Under the pieces are notes generated by a model. The model worked only from the letters and a program-made list of their open reading frames with translations, searched no databases and was not told the origin of the DNA. Below are positions 20,611-34,157 of a DNA stretch of 64,000 nt, piece after piece. The DNA is from Lasiodiplodia sp. COLG20 (Eukaryota; Ascomycota; Dothideomycetes; Botryosphaeriales; Botryosphaeriaceae). The DNA is taken from assembly GCA_009801085.1 (NCBI GenBank), contig VNWV01000007.1:1240001-1304000 (forward strand), read 5' to 3'. The number at the start of each line of letters is the position of its first letter. Position 1 is the first letter of the stretch. A program made the translations under genes and the position numbers.

Positions 20611-22656
20611 CTACCACCCAAACTTCTCGACGTGTACCTCGACCGCCCTTCCCTCCCCAACCAAGCCCGCACACGCATTCCTCACGTCCCTGTTCAACGC
20701 ATCCGGGCCGCTCACCACGGCCCCCGTCCTGCCCGCTCCGTCCTCGCCTCCAGCCTCCCTCACCCATCCGGCCACGATGGCGCCGACGTCCGGCCTGCCT
20801 GTGGTCTCCGTCGGCCCCTCGATCCTCACGTCGGCACCCCACTGCCTCAGCTCCTCGATCCGCTGCTCGGGCAGCCACTCCCTGTGCGTGCGCTGTCGAA
20901 CGACCCACACGAACAAGACCTTCTTCGGCGCTCCCGCCGCGGCAGCACCCGCGGGGTCGTAGTGGCGCGTCTGCCGCTCCAGGTCGGGGCGGGCGGCGGG
21001 ATTGAGCAGGGTCCAGAGCAGAGGGAAGGCGACAGCGACGCCGGAGCCACCGGCGACGACGACGGCGCGGTCGGAGGCGCGCAGCAGGCGCAGGGAGCGC
21101 GTGGAGCCGTAGGGCCCGTCGAGGCGGACGAGGGTGGACGAATTGGTCTGGGCGTGGCGCAGGAGGTCGCGGCTGAAGCCGGACTGGGCGCGAACGAGCA
21201 GCGAGAGCCAGGCGTGGCGCTCCGAGTCGTCGTCGTGGTGCCGGTGGGGGAGGACGTGCGGCTTGGACGGGGCGGGCGTGGCGATGGTGAAGGGGTGGGC
21301 CTGCAGGGCGTGGAGCCCGCCCAGCGCGGGGATGCTGACGAAGACGTGATCGGGAGCATTCCAGCCGTGCACGACGGTGCGGCGCCAGAGCGACGTCGCC
21401 CAGGTGCTCGAGGGGATGGACCAGTTGGAGGAGAGGCGGACCGTCTGGCCGTCGGGTAGGATGGTCAGGTCGGCGCGGAAGTAGGTCGATTTAATGCTGA
21501 GGCGGTAGATAAGGCGGTCGGTAATAAAGATGAGGAGAGCGATGCCGACCCAGACGCGAGAGCGGCTGTGGTGGATGAAGAGGAAGACGAGCCCGAAGGT
21601 TTGGAGGACAATGTGCAGGGCTAGGAAAAGCTCATAGAAGGCGGCACGGAAGCTCCGAAGAGATGTCAGGTAGAGAAGCTCGTAGCAAACGAAGGTCAAG
21701 AGTCCGAAGGAGACTACGCGGGTGAAGATGAAGCGGGACAGGGAAAAGCCAAGAGGACGCAGCAGGCCGTACCACACAGTAAACATGCCTAAGCCGTGCA
21801 GCAGTGCGAGCAGACACAGCAGCTCTCCCAACCGACGGTGGAAGATATTGAGCGATGCGTAAGAATAGCCCGTCAGCCATGTAATGGGCTGGTTCTTCGC
21901 AGCGAACAGATAAAACAGAGGCAGGTTTACGGCAATCAGCAGCCCACATCGGTCTGCGAAGACGAAGATGTTCACGGCAGTGAACTCCAGCCGGAAGAGC
22001 AGGTAGAAGACATTCAGGCCCAGGATGGCCAGGATGGCCAGGCTCTGTCCATTCGACGGCAGCTGCTTGTGGACGACGGGGATGGGGCGCGGCTGAGACA
22101 CGAGCCAAGCTTTGATGCGGTGCAACATGAGAGACAACACCCCCGGCTTCTGCGGCTTCACACCATCCCGCGGCAGCAGTGGTTGACGCTCATCCGGAAC
22201 CTTGCCACGGCCGTATTTGCTGGCGTCTGGCGGCGTAGCTGTACCCTCCAGCGTGCTGCTCGACGACGACGACGCGCCGCTTTCTCCGGCGCCCACTATT
22301 ATGCGAGGTGTCATTCCGTTCTCTTTCTTAGCTTTTCTGGCAACCGCCCGTCGCCGGTATGCCTGCTGCATAACGCCACCCCATTGCGCAATGGCGAAGC
22401 CGAGCAGGACGAGAAGCAACACGGCGTTGTACGTGCTCAGCAGCCTTCGTGAGAACAAGACGGCCTCGACCAGCTTCCTGAACCTGGGGTCCTGTCCCGG
22501 ATTGTTCCCGGGGTCGAAGTCCTCGTTTATCGATATGGTGTCGTCATCGTTGGCAAGCTGCGCCGCGGCGGAGAATGGAAATGCAGCGTCCGGAGCAGTG
22601 GCGGAGTATGCGTACTGGATCGCGGCCCTGAGCCAGGCACTCGCGGCGTCGTCCAT
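20611..22656 (-). CDS. ferric-reductase-like transmembrane NADPH oxidoreductase (FRE family)
   Basis: A single exon of 681 residues from ATG 22656. FRE proteins move electrons from cytosolic NADPH through FAD and two haems to reduce Fe(III)/Cu(II) outside the cell. Visible: a first helix near residues 75-95; a ferric-reductase core with NIFHRRLGELLCLLALLHGLGM (paired haem histidines) and LALHIVLQTFGLVFLFIHH (second pair); the FAD motif HPFTIATP; the NADPH motif VVAGGSGVAVAFPLLW; and a C-terminal SGPDALNRDVRNACAGL. The catalytic set is complete, so it is probably active. A hydrophilic loop near residues 120-170 carries charged low-complexity sequence. The lumenal N-terminus is short. The metal substrate cannot be inferred. 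Confidence 0.9.
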   Translation of the reverse strand: MDDAASAWLRAAIQYAYSATAPDAAFPFSAAAQLANDDDTISINEDFDPGNNPGQDPRFRKLVEAVLFSRRLLSTYNAVLLLVLLGFAIAQWGGVMQQAYRRRAVARKAKKENGMTPRIIVGAGESGASSSSSSTLEGTATPPDASKYGRGKVPDERQPLLPRDGVKPQKPGVLSLMLHRIKAWLVSQPRPIPVVHKQLPSNGQSLAILAILGLNVFYLLFRLEFTAVNIFVFADRCGLLIAVNLPLFYLFAAKNQPITWLTGYSYASLNIFHRRLGELLCLLALLHGLGMFTVWYGLLRPLGFSLSRFIFTRVVSFGLLTFVCYELLYLTSLRSFRAAFYELFLALHIVLQTFGLVFLFIHHSRSRVWVGIALLIFITDRLIYRLSIKSTYFRADLTILPDGQTVRLSSNWSIPSSTWATSLWRRTVVHGWNAPDHVFVSIPALGGLHALQAHPFTIATPAPSKPHVLPHRHHDDDSERHAWLSLLVRAQSGFSRDLLRHAQTNSSTLVRLDGPYGSTRSLRLLRASDRAVVVAGGSGVAVAFPLLWTLLNPAARPDLERQTRHYDPAGAAAAGAPKKVLFVWVVRQRTHREWLPEQRIEELRQWGADVRIEGPTETTGRPDVGAIVAGWVREAGGEDGAGRTGAVVSGPDALNRDVRNACAGLVGEGRAVEVHVEKFGW

Positions 22657-23399
22657 AGCGCCGAGCGGGACGAACAAGTGGCGCCGGACGGGAGAAGGGG
22701 CGTAGATAGGAGCGGATCTGCGGAGAAGGCGTGGTTGCGCTTGAAGGTATCAACCTCAGCGATCTACACGAGCCGAGTCATGTCGCCTACGAATGTCCGT
22801 CTGATGTCATCCAGGCTGAACGACAAACTGTTGCAAGGTCTTCTCACGAAATGACTAGCGTAATGAAAAGGGACGTCGCTCGTTCGCTGGCCAGCTCTCC
22901 TCGGCGCCGAAAAGCATAACGGCCGGCCGAAGATTTTGGCTTTCCTACCGGAACCCTGCTCATATCTGGACGTATTTATGCAGTTACATCCGGCAGCATT
23001 GTTTGCTCCCCAAATCTTCTGCCACCCATCGTGTCACCCGCTACAACTAGATTAATATCTCACCATAAAGAGGCACCGTCACATGAGCCGAACCATATTA
23101 AGTCTCCTCAGGAATGAAATAAATCCGCTCACATGGCGGAATGTTTCTCCGAACCAACCAGCCATCAAACATTGCCGCTATGAAGATATAAATGTTGCCA
23201 ACCCACGCGCAACAGCGCTAATCACGCTGAGCAAATGCTAACTAGTGCTACTCGTACTAAGCGCTGAGGAGAATGGATACCGTGCCCCCACCATAGGCTC
23301 GTTGCCATCTCACTTTCGCATCCGTAGCCATCCGGCGGAGAGCATGACCGTCAAACAACTCGTCTGTTGTTGACTGGGTGCTGCACGTGTCTATACCCG
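22657..23399. other. intergenic spacer
   Basis: About 740 bp containing the promoter of the FRE-like gene and the 3' flank of the USP gene. No gene, tRNA or repeat was recognised. Confidence 0.55.
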
Positions 23400-25077
23400 T
23401 TAGCTCTTTTCCTTCGGCTCTTCAGAAGAAGCAGGCTCTACAGCTTGTCCCTGATCCGACACTGATAGATTTTCCACAGCAGGCGTCAACGTTCCAGGAC
23501 TCACGTCTGCACGCGAGTCATCGTCCTGTATCGTGTTGCTTCTACTCTCATCTACCAGTGTCGTGTTCGGGGACAAACTTGGAGAGTCCTGCGAGGCGGC
23601 TTCTTGGAGAGCCGGAGGGAACATCTGCACTCCGCCGCCGTCGTCATCGCTATCTTCATCGCTGCTGACAGCCGGAGTATCGAGGTTCTGGAGCTCCGGG
23701 CTCTTCATCAACGCACCCACGTCGTCACGGGCGTCATTCGGAGAATTCTCGCCGCTCATCAGGGGATCGTTTGTAGTACTATCAGGCGTCTGAGGTCCCA
23801 GCTGCCCGTCATCCCGTCCGAGAGGACTGGGTTCCGGTGGCGGATTGTATCCCACCGCCTTTGCAACGGCCGCAGCTTCCTCGTCTGTGGCCGCCTGCTG
23901 GAGCTCGTCGAGCATGAGGCTGTGCCTGTGGCCTGTGTCGAGCAGGTGTCCGCCTGCCGGTCCGCTCTTGTCGAGCAGGTCTCGGTAGCCCGTCCTCGTA
24001 GGATCTTGCAGACGCTTCCGCTTGGTCTTGGCCCTTTTGCTGGTGGGCCTAACCACGATAACGGGCACGGGCGAATGTTGAAGGCAGTACTTGGAGACGG
24101 ATCCGGGAAGCAGCCCTTGAAAGCCACCGAGACTTCGACCACGCGTTCCCACAATGAGAATTGCTGGTTCGTGTAGGTTGATCTGCAATGCTGTAAGCGT
24201 ATGGCCAAGCTAGAGCCAAGTAGAGTGCCAGACATACCATTTCATCAATGACCTTGTGGACCGTGCCGACCGAGAACTCTAGGATGATGTTGACAGCCTT
24301 GTTCTCAGTGTTCTTCATTTGGATCCTGTCCATCAACTTTTCCGCCTCCGCTCGGTATCGCCCATGGTCGATACTGCTCTCTCCGGCAACCTTGTCGCCC
24401 TTTTCGACGACCTGCAAACACACGATTTCGTCTCCGTCGTCGACGAGCTCGTCAATGAGCCACTCAAGCGCATATTCCGAGTAGTCGTTCGAGTCCAGGC
24501 CGCAGAGAAAGGTCCGCGACCGCTTTGTGTATTCATAGTCCTTGTGTTTCCTGATCAATGTGAACGAGTTCTCTTCGATGAAGTCGGCGGGCTTGTCAAA
24601 CGTGTCGAAGGATACGCGAGGCTGGAAAACACTAAGTAGATGTTAGCAAGAGGAATCCCCCAATCACGGGGCGTCGGGCACGTGGGACAGGAACAAATTG
24701 TGTTGAGACACTTTCGTGATCAACGCACTTTGGAGCTAGTGAATGCGCTGCAGCTCCGCGCGCGGGCAGTGGGACCAGAGTGGGGCTAGCTGCAGTGGCT
24801 TTGGGGCGTAAAGGGAACATAGCGGAACGATGGCGGGAGCAAGGGCGGACACTCACGGTGGAGGCGGAGGAGAGGACAGACGGCGCTGTCTGATTTTCGG
24901 GCTGCCACTTCGTTTAGGTAGACCCTGATTCGCGAGGAACTGGATGGACGGGCGGCGCTCGACGTCCTGGTTTCGGACGGCTGCGAGAGGATCCAGCTTT
25001 GCGGCAGCGGCAGCGGGGGTGCCTGCCGGGGATGTTGGCGATGGCGCGCCGTCGCGGCCCGGCGTGGGGTGCGGCAT
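23400..25077 (-). CDS. universal stress protein (UspA) family protein with disordered tails
   Basis: Exons 25077..24857, 24631..24238 and 24182..23400 give 465 residues. Exon 1 encodes a Pro/Ala/Ser-rich N-terminus ending SSPPPPP; splicing joins it to VFQPRVSFDTFDKPADF. The Usp domain follows: RSRTFLCGLDSNDYSEYALEWLIDELV, then VGTRGRSLGGFQGLLPGSVS, a full nucleotide-binding signature (G-x2-G-x9-G-S), then PVPVIVVRP. The remaining 200 residues are acidic and Ser/Pro-rich. Intron 1 is 225 nt, long for this genome; intron 2 is 55 nt. Fungal proteins of this layout are poorly characterised and are presumed ATP-binding stress regulators. Confidence 0.85.
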
Positions 25078-26039
25078 GATAGGCAGTTGCTGATTGGTAT
25101 GTCGAAGGGGCACGAGGACAGAGCAGCCGCGGAGCCGCTGGTGCAGAGCCTGTGAAATGGGGAGACGTCGCAGCGGACGTGGGCCTCAGCGCGCTTCGAC
25201 TGCCTCTTGTGCGCTGTCGCGGCTGCTGACAAGGCCGGGGGGTGCGAGGGGGCGGTTCCCTTTGCGAGCGAATCGATGGCGGCGCAGAGCGAGCGGAGAC
25301 GGCGCGGCGCGCGGGGACCTGGGCGACAGTTCTAGAAAGGACGGGGAGCTACGGCGGAGGAGGAGCGGTTTGAGTGCGTTGGAGTGAGGCTTGGCTGCCA
25401 CGCTCGGCATGATGCAAGGCCACTCTAGAGAGCGCGGGGAGACCCTGGACCGCCGCCCGCTCGCCGTCGGCCACAAGCGAAGCGCGCCGCTGCCGTCACT
25501 CTACCATGAACAGCCCAAAAACAACCGCATACAGTTTGCTCGCGATGGTGGCCCAAGCAGCCACGTCCCCAGCCCTACGTCACGCTAGATCCGCCTGTTC
25601 CCCTGTCTCCAATCTGTCCTGCCCTAAACGGCCTAATTCAAGCCGACATCAAACCACTTCTCCACTCCAAGGAGCCGCATGTCATGGCTGGAACACCACC
25701 CCTACCAAGCGGCGCCCCCGGGTGTTGTCTTTGGTGGATTTGCACAAGAGCTCACCGATCTGCTTGCTACAGCGCGATATTGATGAAGGAATTGGTAGCT
25801 TCGGCGCGCGTGTGACCAGGAACAAAACTATTGCCTAATGCAGAATCAAGCATTTTGAGGCGTTGCTCTTGGCATTGGCACTTGTACTTTTTCAAACTCT
25901 GTCATGAATATCCACAACTCCAACCCCCAATCTATTTTTGAGCTCTGAACTAACGCGTATTCGGAAAATAAGTCTAGAGTGTCCCTCTGCTAAATCGTCT
26001 GAGGTCCATTCCTGCACCGTCGTCAAAGTCGTAAACACT
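25078..26039. other. spacer between USP gene and zuotin
   Basis: About 960 bp. The left two thirds are GC-rich (5' leader and promoter of the USP gene); the right end is the zuotin 3' flank. No gene was recognised. Confidence 0.55.
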
Positions 26040-27428
26040 CTAGGCCAGCGCCTTGAAATCGTCCTCCTTGGCCTTGCCCGCGCCAACCAGGCGCTGCACC
26101 TCCTCGGCGTAGACCTGCTTAATCTCAGCAGCATCCTTCTTGCCGTTCAGCTTGGCAACCATGGCGGCAAGGTCGTCGGCATCCAGCTTGGTAATCAGAG
26201 AATCAGTCTGGTTGAGCACAGCGTCGATCTGCGAGGCAGGAGCGTCGCCGCCGGTAGCGAAGTAGTTAGCATCCTTGACCGCGTTACGGATGACACGCTT
26301 GTTCTTCTTCGCGGCGTTCTTCGCAGCCTCCTTGGCCTTCTTGGCCGCCTCCTTGTCAGCCTTCGCCGCAGCCTCCTTCTCGGCGGCCTGGCGAGCCTCA
26401 TCTTCCTTCTTCTTCTGGGCCTCCTCTGCCTGGCGCTTGGCCTCGGCCTCCTTCTCGAGACGCTTCTTGTGCTTCTGAGCGTACTCCTCCTGGCGGAACT
26501 TCTTGATACGCTCGTCGGTGGCCAAGCAGTCGTCAACGAGATGCCTCAGGCGAGCAGTGTCCTCGGTCTTCTTCTTCTTGCGGGCATTGAGGTTCTTCTT
26601 TTCGATGTGACGCTTCTGGTCACGGCTCTCGTTGTCGTCGGGAACATCCTCGTCCTGGTACTCGAAGGACCTCCAGCTGTCAAAGTTGTACCAGAAGTTG
26701 TAGAAGTTCTCGACCTCCTCCTTGGTGCTCTTCTCGTCGCCCAGCATGGGGACGGGCTGGATCTTGGAGAAGCGGGCCTCGGACTCGAAAACCTTGCCCC
26801 ACAGCTTGTAGAAGTTGCCCTTCTGAGCCTCCTTCTTGGTCGGGGGCTCAACATCGGCGGCCTCATCGACAGAGTCAAACTGGCGACGCTTGGTGGGGTC
26901 AAGCAGGACCTCAGTGGCCTTCTGGATGCACTTGAAGAAGTTGTCGTCTTGCGCCTTGCCAGCGGCGGCCTTCTTGTCAGGGTGGTGCTTGAGAACCTTC
27001 TTGCGGTGGGCGCGCTTGATCTGCTCCTCAGTGGCTCTCCAGCGGTACCTGGAGATACCAAGGACAGCGTAGTGATCTTGGGCCTGTTGTTCGTGCGTTA
27101 GCGAGGACTGTAAAAGCGGTGCACTCGGGATCCTTACCTTCCAGTCCTTGGCCTCGCGCTGGAACATCAGCGGGTCCTCGGGCTCAGAAATCTCGCCATC
27201 GTCCTCGTCCTCGACCTTCTTGGCGGTCTTCTCAGCCTGGATGCGGTCGTCCTCGGAGAAGGTGCGCTGGTGGCGCTTTCTACGGGCGTGGGCGAGGAAG
27301 TGAGGGCCGACGGGCTCGACGTTGCGCTGCGTCGGGGCAGAGAGGGTGCCGGTGGCCTTGAAGTCCTTGTCAGCAGCCCAGCCCGCGGGCAGGACAGGCA
27401 GCGGGAAGTTGATATGCACGGCGGACAT
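26040..27428 (-). CDS. ZUO1: zuotin, J-domain subunit of the ribosome-associated complex
   Basis: Exons 27428..27138 and 27083..26040 give 444 residues (yeast Zuo1 has 433). Zuotin pairs with Ssz1 and stimulates Ssb Hsp70s on nascent chains at the ribosome exit. Features in order: FPLPVLPAGW start; DHYAVLGISRYRWRATEEQI with the J-domain HPD in VLKHHPDKKAAAG; the zuotin-homology region (FFKCIQKATEVLLDPTKRRQFDSVDE, FYNFWYNFDSWRSFEY); a long charged Lys/Glu/Ala helix that contacts rRNA; and a C-terminal helical bundle (VKDANYFATGG). The 54-nt intron (27137-27084; GTAAGG, CTAAC, CAG) is a multiple of three without stops. Retention would insert 18 residues just before the J domain. Confidence 0.95.
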   Translation of the reverse strand: MSAVHINFPLPVLPAGWAADKDFKATGTLSAPTQRNVEPVGPHFLAHARRKRHQRTFSEDDRIQAEKTAKKVEDEDDGEISEPEDPLMFQREAKDWKVRIPSAPLLQSSLTHEQQAQDHYAVLGISRYRWRATEEQIKRAHRKKVLKHHPDKKAAAGKAQDDNFFKCIQKATEVLLDPTKRRQFDSVDEAADVEPPTKKEAQKGNFYKLWGKVFESEARFSKIQPVPMLGDEKSTKEEVENFYNFWYNFDSWRSFEYQDEDVPDDNESRDQKRHIEKKNLNARKKKKTEDTARLRHLVDDCLATDERIKKFRQEEYAQKHKKRLEKEAEAKRQAEEAQKKKEDEARQAAEKEAAAKADKEAAKKAKEAAKNAAKKNKRVIRNAVKDANYFATGGDAPASQIDAVLNQTDSLITKLDADDLAAMVAKLNGKKDAAEIKQVYAEEVQRLVGAGKAKEDDFKALA

Positions 27429-27682
27429 GGTGCTTGGGAGAGGTGTTGTGTGCTTGATGTGCGGCAGTCGAGACTGGAGATTTTCTGAAAGGAAAGCAAA
27501 CTGCAGCCCGAGGTGTCGCCGAGCGGACGGATCTCTCTTCCGTCAAAGCCCGGGGGACCAGCTGGCAGCAGCTCACGCCGCGTAATTCGGCCCTGCCCCA
27601 GTCCCAGCTCTACAGAATCGGCGGCGTCGCAAGAGAATGTCCTCGCGCGCAATTCCCTTGCGAGCATAGTCCAACCGTCACC
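27429..27682. promoter_or_regulatory. shared divergent promoter, zuotin / GRIP golgin
   Basis: The two start codons face away from each other across 254 bp, which must contain both core promoters and leaders. No TATA box is seen. Confidence 0.5.
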
Positions 27683-30600
27683 ATGTTTCAGGTACACTCT
27701 CCGCATTCCGCATTTTGTTCATTGTGCTGAATCAAGAGTCCAGCGTCTCAAAGGCGCCATAGACTCGCGCATCGCCGAGGAGCAGGCCCGCCAGCGTCAG
27801 GCTGCGCAACAGAGTCAGGGCCAGCATCCCGCTCGCTCGAGCTCCCTTCGCCGCTCCAACTCGAATGCGCTGTCCCCCGCAGGCCGCCGCCCACGCACTC
27901 CCGACATAAGCGGTGACAAGCCGCCGGTCAGAGGCCCCGATCCCGCCGAGTTCGACCCCGATGTCGTCGTAGGCGAAGACGAGCTCAGTCGCAGCACCAC
28001 TCCGCGCCCGCCAAACGACAAGGATGATTCCGCTCAGCAGCAATCCACTGAGAATGGCGATGCAGCCAAGGGAGACAAGGAGGGCACAGAAGCGGCAAGG
28101 GATGCCAAGTCTGCTGCCTCGACTGCCTCGAATGAGCTGCCCACAGAGGTGCGCGTAAGGCTACGTAAGCTGGAAAAGCTGGAGCCCAAATATTCTGGTA
28201 ATTCCCTTCTTCCCGCCGTGCAGGTGGAGAGCCTGACCAGGTCGCAGAACTGCTACGCTCATACCGCATCGCCCACGCCCGCGTCACCGCTATTGAGCCC
28301 TTCGAAGCTTCTCTGAGAGAACACACTCCTCTAACCTCGATCAACGACTCCGGTGCCCTGGTCGAGTACCTGCAACAGCTTCAGCTGAAGGGAGATATGG
28401 TCATGGAAGAGCTCAAGCGCGTATCGGGTGAACGTGATTCTCTGCAGAAGAAGTTGGGCGAGGCAGAGAAACGTGCGACTGAGGCGCAGGAAGAGGCGGA
28501 GAAGCTACGCGCGGTCCGGGACTCAACAGACAAATCCGGAACGGACACCGATACCGGAGAGAAGGATACCAAGCAGACGAACGGGGACAAGGATGTGGTT
28601 GAGGAGTCGGAAGAGTTCTTCTCCTATGACAGTGAGCTCCCGCGCGTTCAGAAAGAGCTTCAAGAGAGGGAAGAACAGGTCGCCAAGCTCGAAGAAGAGA
28701 ACAAGGCTCTCAAGAACGACTTGACTTCGGCCAAAGAGTCCGCTGAGCAGCTGGTCAAGGATTTGGAGGCCTCTACGCGGGACTTGCAAGCGATCAAGGA
28801 TACCAAGAATCGGGCCGAGAAGGACGCTGCAGAGCAGGCGAAGAAGCTCCAAGCGACGGCCGACGAGCTGAATGAAAAGTTAGCGAAGGCTCAGAAGGAT
28901 CTCGAGAGTCAAGCGAAAGCCCGCGGTGAACAGGACAATGTGAACAAGGACCTGCAGTCCAAGATCGACGAGGTCAACAAGGAGCTTGAGGATTCGCGCA
29001 AGTCCAAGTCCAACGATTCCGCTGCCGATGAAGAGAAGAAACGTCTCGAGAGCCAAGTGCAGCAACTTAAGGCCGAAATGTCCGAACTTCGTTCCACGCA
29101 GTCCAAGGCCGAGCAGCGCGGTGAAACTCTGAACGGACTTGTCCAGACACTAAAGGGCCAGCTGAAGGATGCCGAAAACGAAAAGGGCCGGCTTCAAAAA
29201 GAGATCGAAACCAGCACGGCGAAGTCTCAGCAAGAGCCCGAAAAGCCCGCCCAGGAGCCGGAGAAACCTGCTGCTGTAGAAACGACCACAACTACCGGAG
29301 CAGCAAAGAAGAAGAATAACAAGAAGAAGAAGAAAGGCGGCAAAGGTGGGGCGGGTGGCGCAGCCACCAGTGCCACACCGGAGAGGGCCAGTACGCCTGC
29401 ACCATCAGAGACGGCCACTTTGGTTCCTGAGAAGGAGAATGAAGACTGGGAAGCGCCCATGCGGGCACAACTGGATGAACTCAAGACTACCTTGGAGCAA
29501 AGAGATGCCACTATCGATCGCCTTGCCAGCAAGATCAAGGATCAGGAGGCTCTGCAGGAGGAACTTGATGATTTGAGACATGAGCTCGTGGAAGTTGGCG
29601 GAGATCATGTCGAAGCAAAGGACAAGATCAAGGAACTCACGGCAGAGAAGACGGCCTTGCAAGGAAGCATCGACAAGTTAGAAAAGGAGATCGCCGAGCT
29701 GCGCACTAAACAAGCCACGAGCGCGGAATCAGAAAAGGAACGTCAAAGTTTGGCGACTGATTTTGCGGAGCTCAAGGCTAAGGCGGACTCATTGGAGACG
29801 GACTTGGAGGCAGCCAACCAGTTGGCTGCTCAGCGGTTTAAGGATCTTACGGAACTAAGGGAGGTGCTGCAGAAAGCGCAGCCTGAGCTTACTTCCCTAC
29901 GGAAAGAAGTTGCCGAGCTGAAGACCGTCAAGGATGAGGCAACGAGCAAAGCCGCTGAAGTACGGAAACTCGAGGCTAGAGAACGGGACCTGCGGGCCGA
30001 GATCGCCACCTTCAAGTCGCAGGTCTCTGCAAAGGATGTCGAGATCAGGTCGCTCAACGATAAGCTGAAGCAAGAGATCAGTAAGAACATCGCACTAGAC
30101 CAAACGTGTAGCAAGGCCCAGCGGGATCTCGAGAGATCCGAAGGCGAGCGCTCCGAAGCAGTCGAAGCGCGTGATCGACTGCAGAAGGACCTCGAGAAAG
30201 CTCGAGAGGAACTGAAGATGGCCCGGGGAAACATCAGGGGCTTGGAGCAGCAGGCTGAGAAACTCAACCGGGACGCATCAACGCTCAGGGATGAGATCGA
30301 GCTGAAGAGCGCTCAATATGCCAGCGCACAAAGCCTGATGAACAGTATGCAAGACCAGACTCAGGAGATGGGGACGCAGATGAAGGAGGTGCGGGAGAAA
30401 TGCGAGAGTCTCGAGGAGGAGCTCGCAGATGCGCACAGACTCCTGAGCGAACGCAGTCGCGAGGGTGAAACGATGAGGAGGCTCCTTGCTGACGTGGAGA
30501 GTCGAGCGGAGGCGCGCGTGAAGGAGATGCGGGAACGCATGGACCTTGCCATCGAGGAGAGAGATCGTGCGGAGGATCAAGCAAACACCATCGGACGACG

Positions 30601-31293
30601 TCGGGCAAGAGAGTTGGAGGACCTGAAGCAAAAGGTCAGGGATGCTGAGCGGACTCTGAGTCGGGTCCAAGAAGAGAAAGAACAGCAATCGACAGCCGAG
30701 AAGGAACTGCGCAAACAGAAGGAGGATCTAGAGCGCAAAGCAGCCCAGGCTACGGAGGAGGTCGCGGAGGTCAGGTCAGCCATGAACCAGCTCCGTGATG
30801 CCTTGGATGAGGGCGAGAAGCAGACCCGCGAACTAGAAAGGGAGAAGGGCGAGCTGCGCCGCTCTCTGGAGGAGACGCAGTCGAAAGTGGAGAAGCTGCA
30901 GAAATCGAGCAAGGTATGTGTAGACGAGCAAGCGTTGGGGAAGCCATATCTAACAGGCAGCAGTCGTTGGCAGACGAGCTTCGAGGGCTGCAGCCCAAGA
31001 CGAAGTCTCCTACGCAGTCCGGGATGCAATCTTCACGGTCATCTATGGAATCAGCACGTGGGCGGGTTGCGTCCCCTCCGCTGTCCAAGGGCAGATCGCC
31101 ATCTATTGCTACGGAAGTCGGGCAGGGGGCAGGAAACAACATGGACGTCGTGTACCTGAAGAACGTGCTGCTGCAGTTTCTGGAGCAGAAGGACAAGAAG
31201 CACCAGATGCAGCTCGTGCCAGTGCTGGGGATGCTGCTGCACTTCGACAAGAAGGACGAGCAGAAGTGGATGTCTGCGATCACCACGCGATGA
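27683..31293 (+). CDS. GRIP-domain golgin (Imh1-type coiled-coil protein)
   Basis: Exons 27683..27691, 27744..28197, 28248..30913 and 30964..31293 give 1152 residues. The first coding exon is only 9 nt (MFQ); splicing yields MFQRLKGAIDSRIAEEQARQR, the usual start of fungal golgins. The intron at 28198-28247 restores KYSELLRSYRIAHARV. Long Glu/Lys/Gln-rich heptads from about 230 to 1030 form an extended coiled coil, interrupted near residue 510 by KKKNNKKKKKGGKGG and a Thr/Ala/Pro-rich segment. The C-terminus MDVVYLKNVLLQFLEQKDKKHQMQLVPVLGMLL is a GRIP domain with the tyrosine that binds Arl1 at the trans-Golgi. The protein is expected to tether vesicles. The last intron has a tandem CAGCAG acceptor, so two isoforms differing by one Gln are possible. 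Confidence 0.9.
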
Positions 31294-32094
31294 TTTTGAT
31301 TTCTAGACAGCGTGATGTTTAGCTGAGGTCAGCACGCGCGGCCGGATGTCCGCAGGGTTGGAGGGTATGCCGCGGGAGTCTGGGACGGGCAGCGTCATAG
31401 GCGGCACAATGTAGCAGAGGGATAGTGTAGACGCAATCGGCATTGCATTGATTCGCGCAGCGCAGCGGAAGAGCGGCAGGGCGGTTGCGGTGGGTGCCGC
31501 GGGGTGGCTGGTTGCGGTTTGGCAGGGCAGGGCAGGGCTTGGGCTGATGGGCGGAGGTTGCGGGCGCGTGGAGATCTGCTTTGCAAACCTGCTGCCGCCG
31601 CTGCGCAGCGCGCTTGCATCATCTCGCCTTCGCAGCGAGCAGAGGCTGCCCTGCGCTCCCCTCAGCGCTACCCGACCCCAATGCGCAGCCGCCGGCACCA
31701 CCAGCTGTTGAGCACGCCGCCCACCTGTTGCGCCTGAACGCCGCCCCTCTCCCGCCCGTGACTTGTGTCGCACACCCTGCAGTGCGGCCAGTGACCGTTC
31801 GCCCCGCCGCCAATCGCACGGCCCACCGTCCTTCCCGGCCTACTGTCTTCCCGGCCGTCACGACTGCAGCCCGCCGGGCAGCACTTGGTCTGAAAGCGCC
31901 GTCTCCACAACCACCGCGCCCGCCAACACGCTCAACCTCGCCGCCAGCAGCGCCTGCTCCGACCCCCACGCGCCCGTCTTCCGCCGTTCGATGAGCCGCG
32001 GCCGCGCCGCCTCTCCGATCTCCCGATCGCCGGTCGCACCCTCACACCAAGAAACCAGTCTGACCGCACCGCGACCCAGCGCGCCCTCGCCTGT
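31294..32094. other. GC-rich spacer and SRPK leader
   Basis: About 800 bp upstream of the SR-protein kinase. It is pyrimidine- and GC-rich over its right half, consistent with a long 5' leader. Overlapping frames on both strands reflect the base composition; no gene is supported. Confidence 0.5.
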
Positions 32095-34157
<2,063 letters not shown>

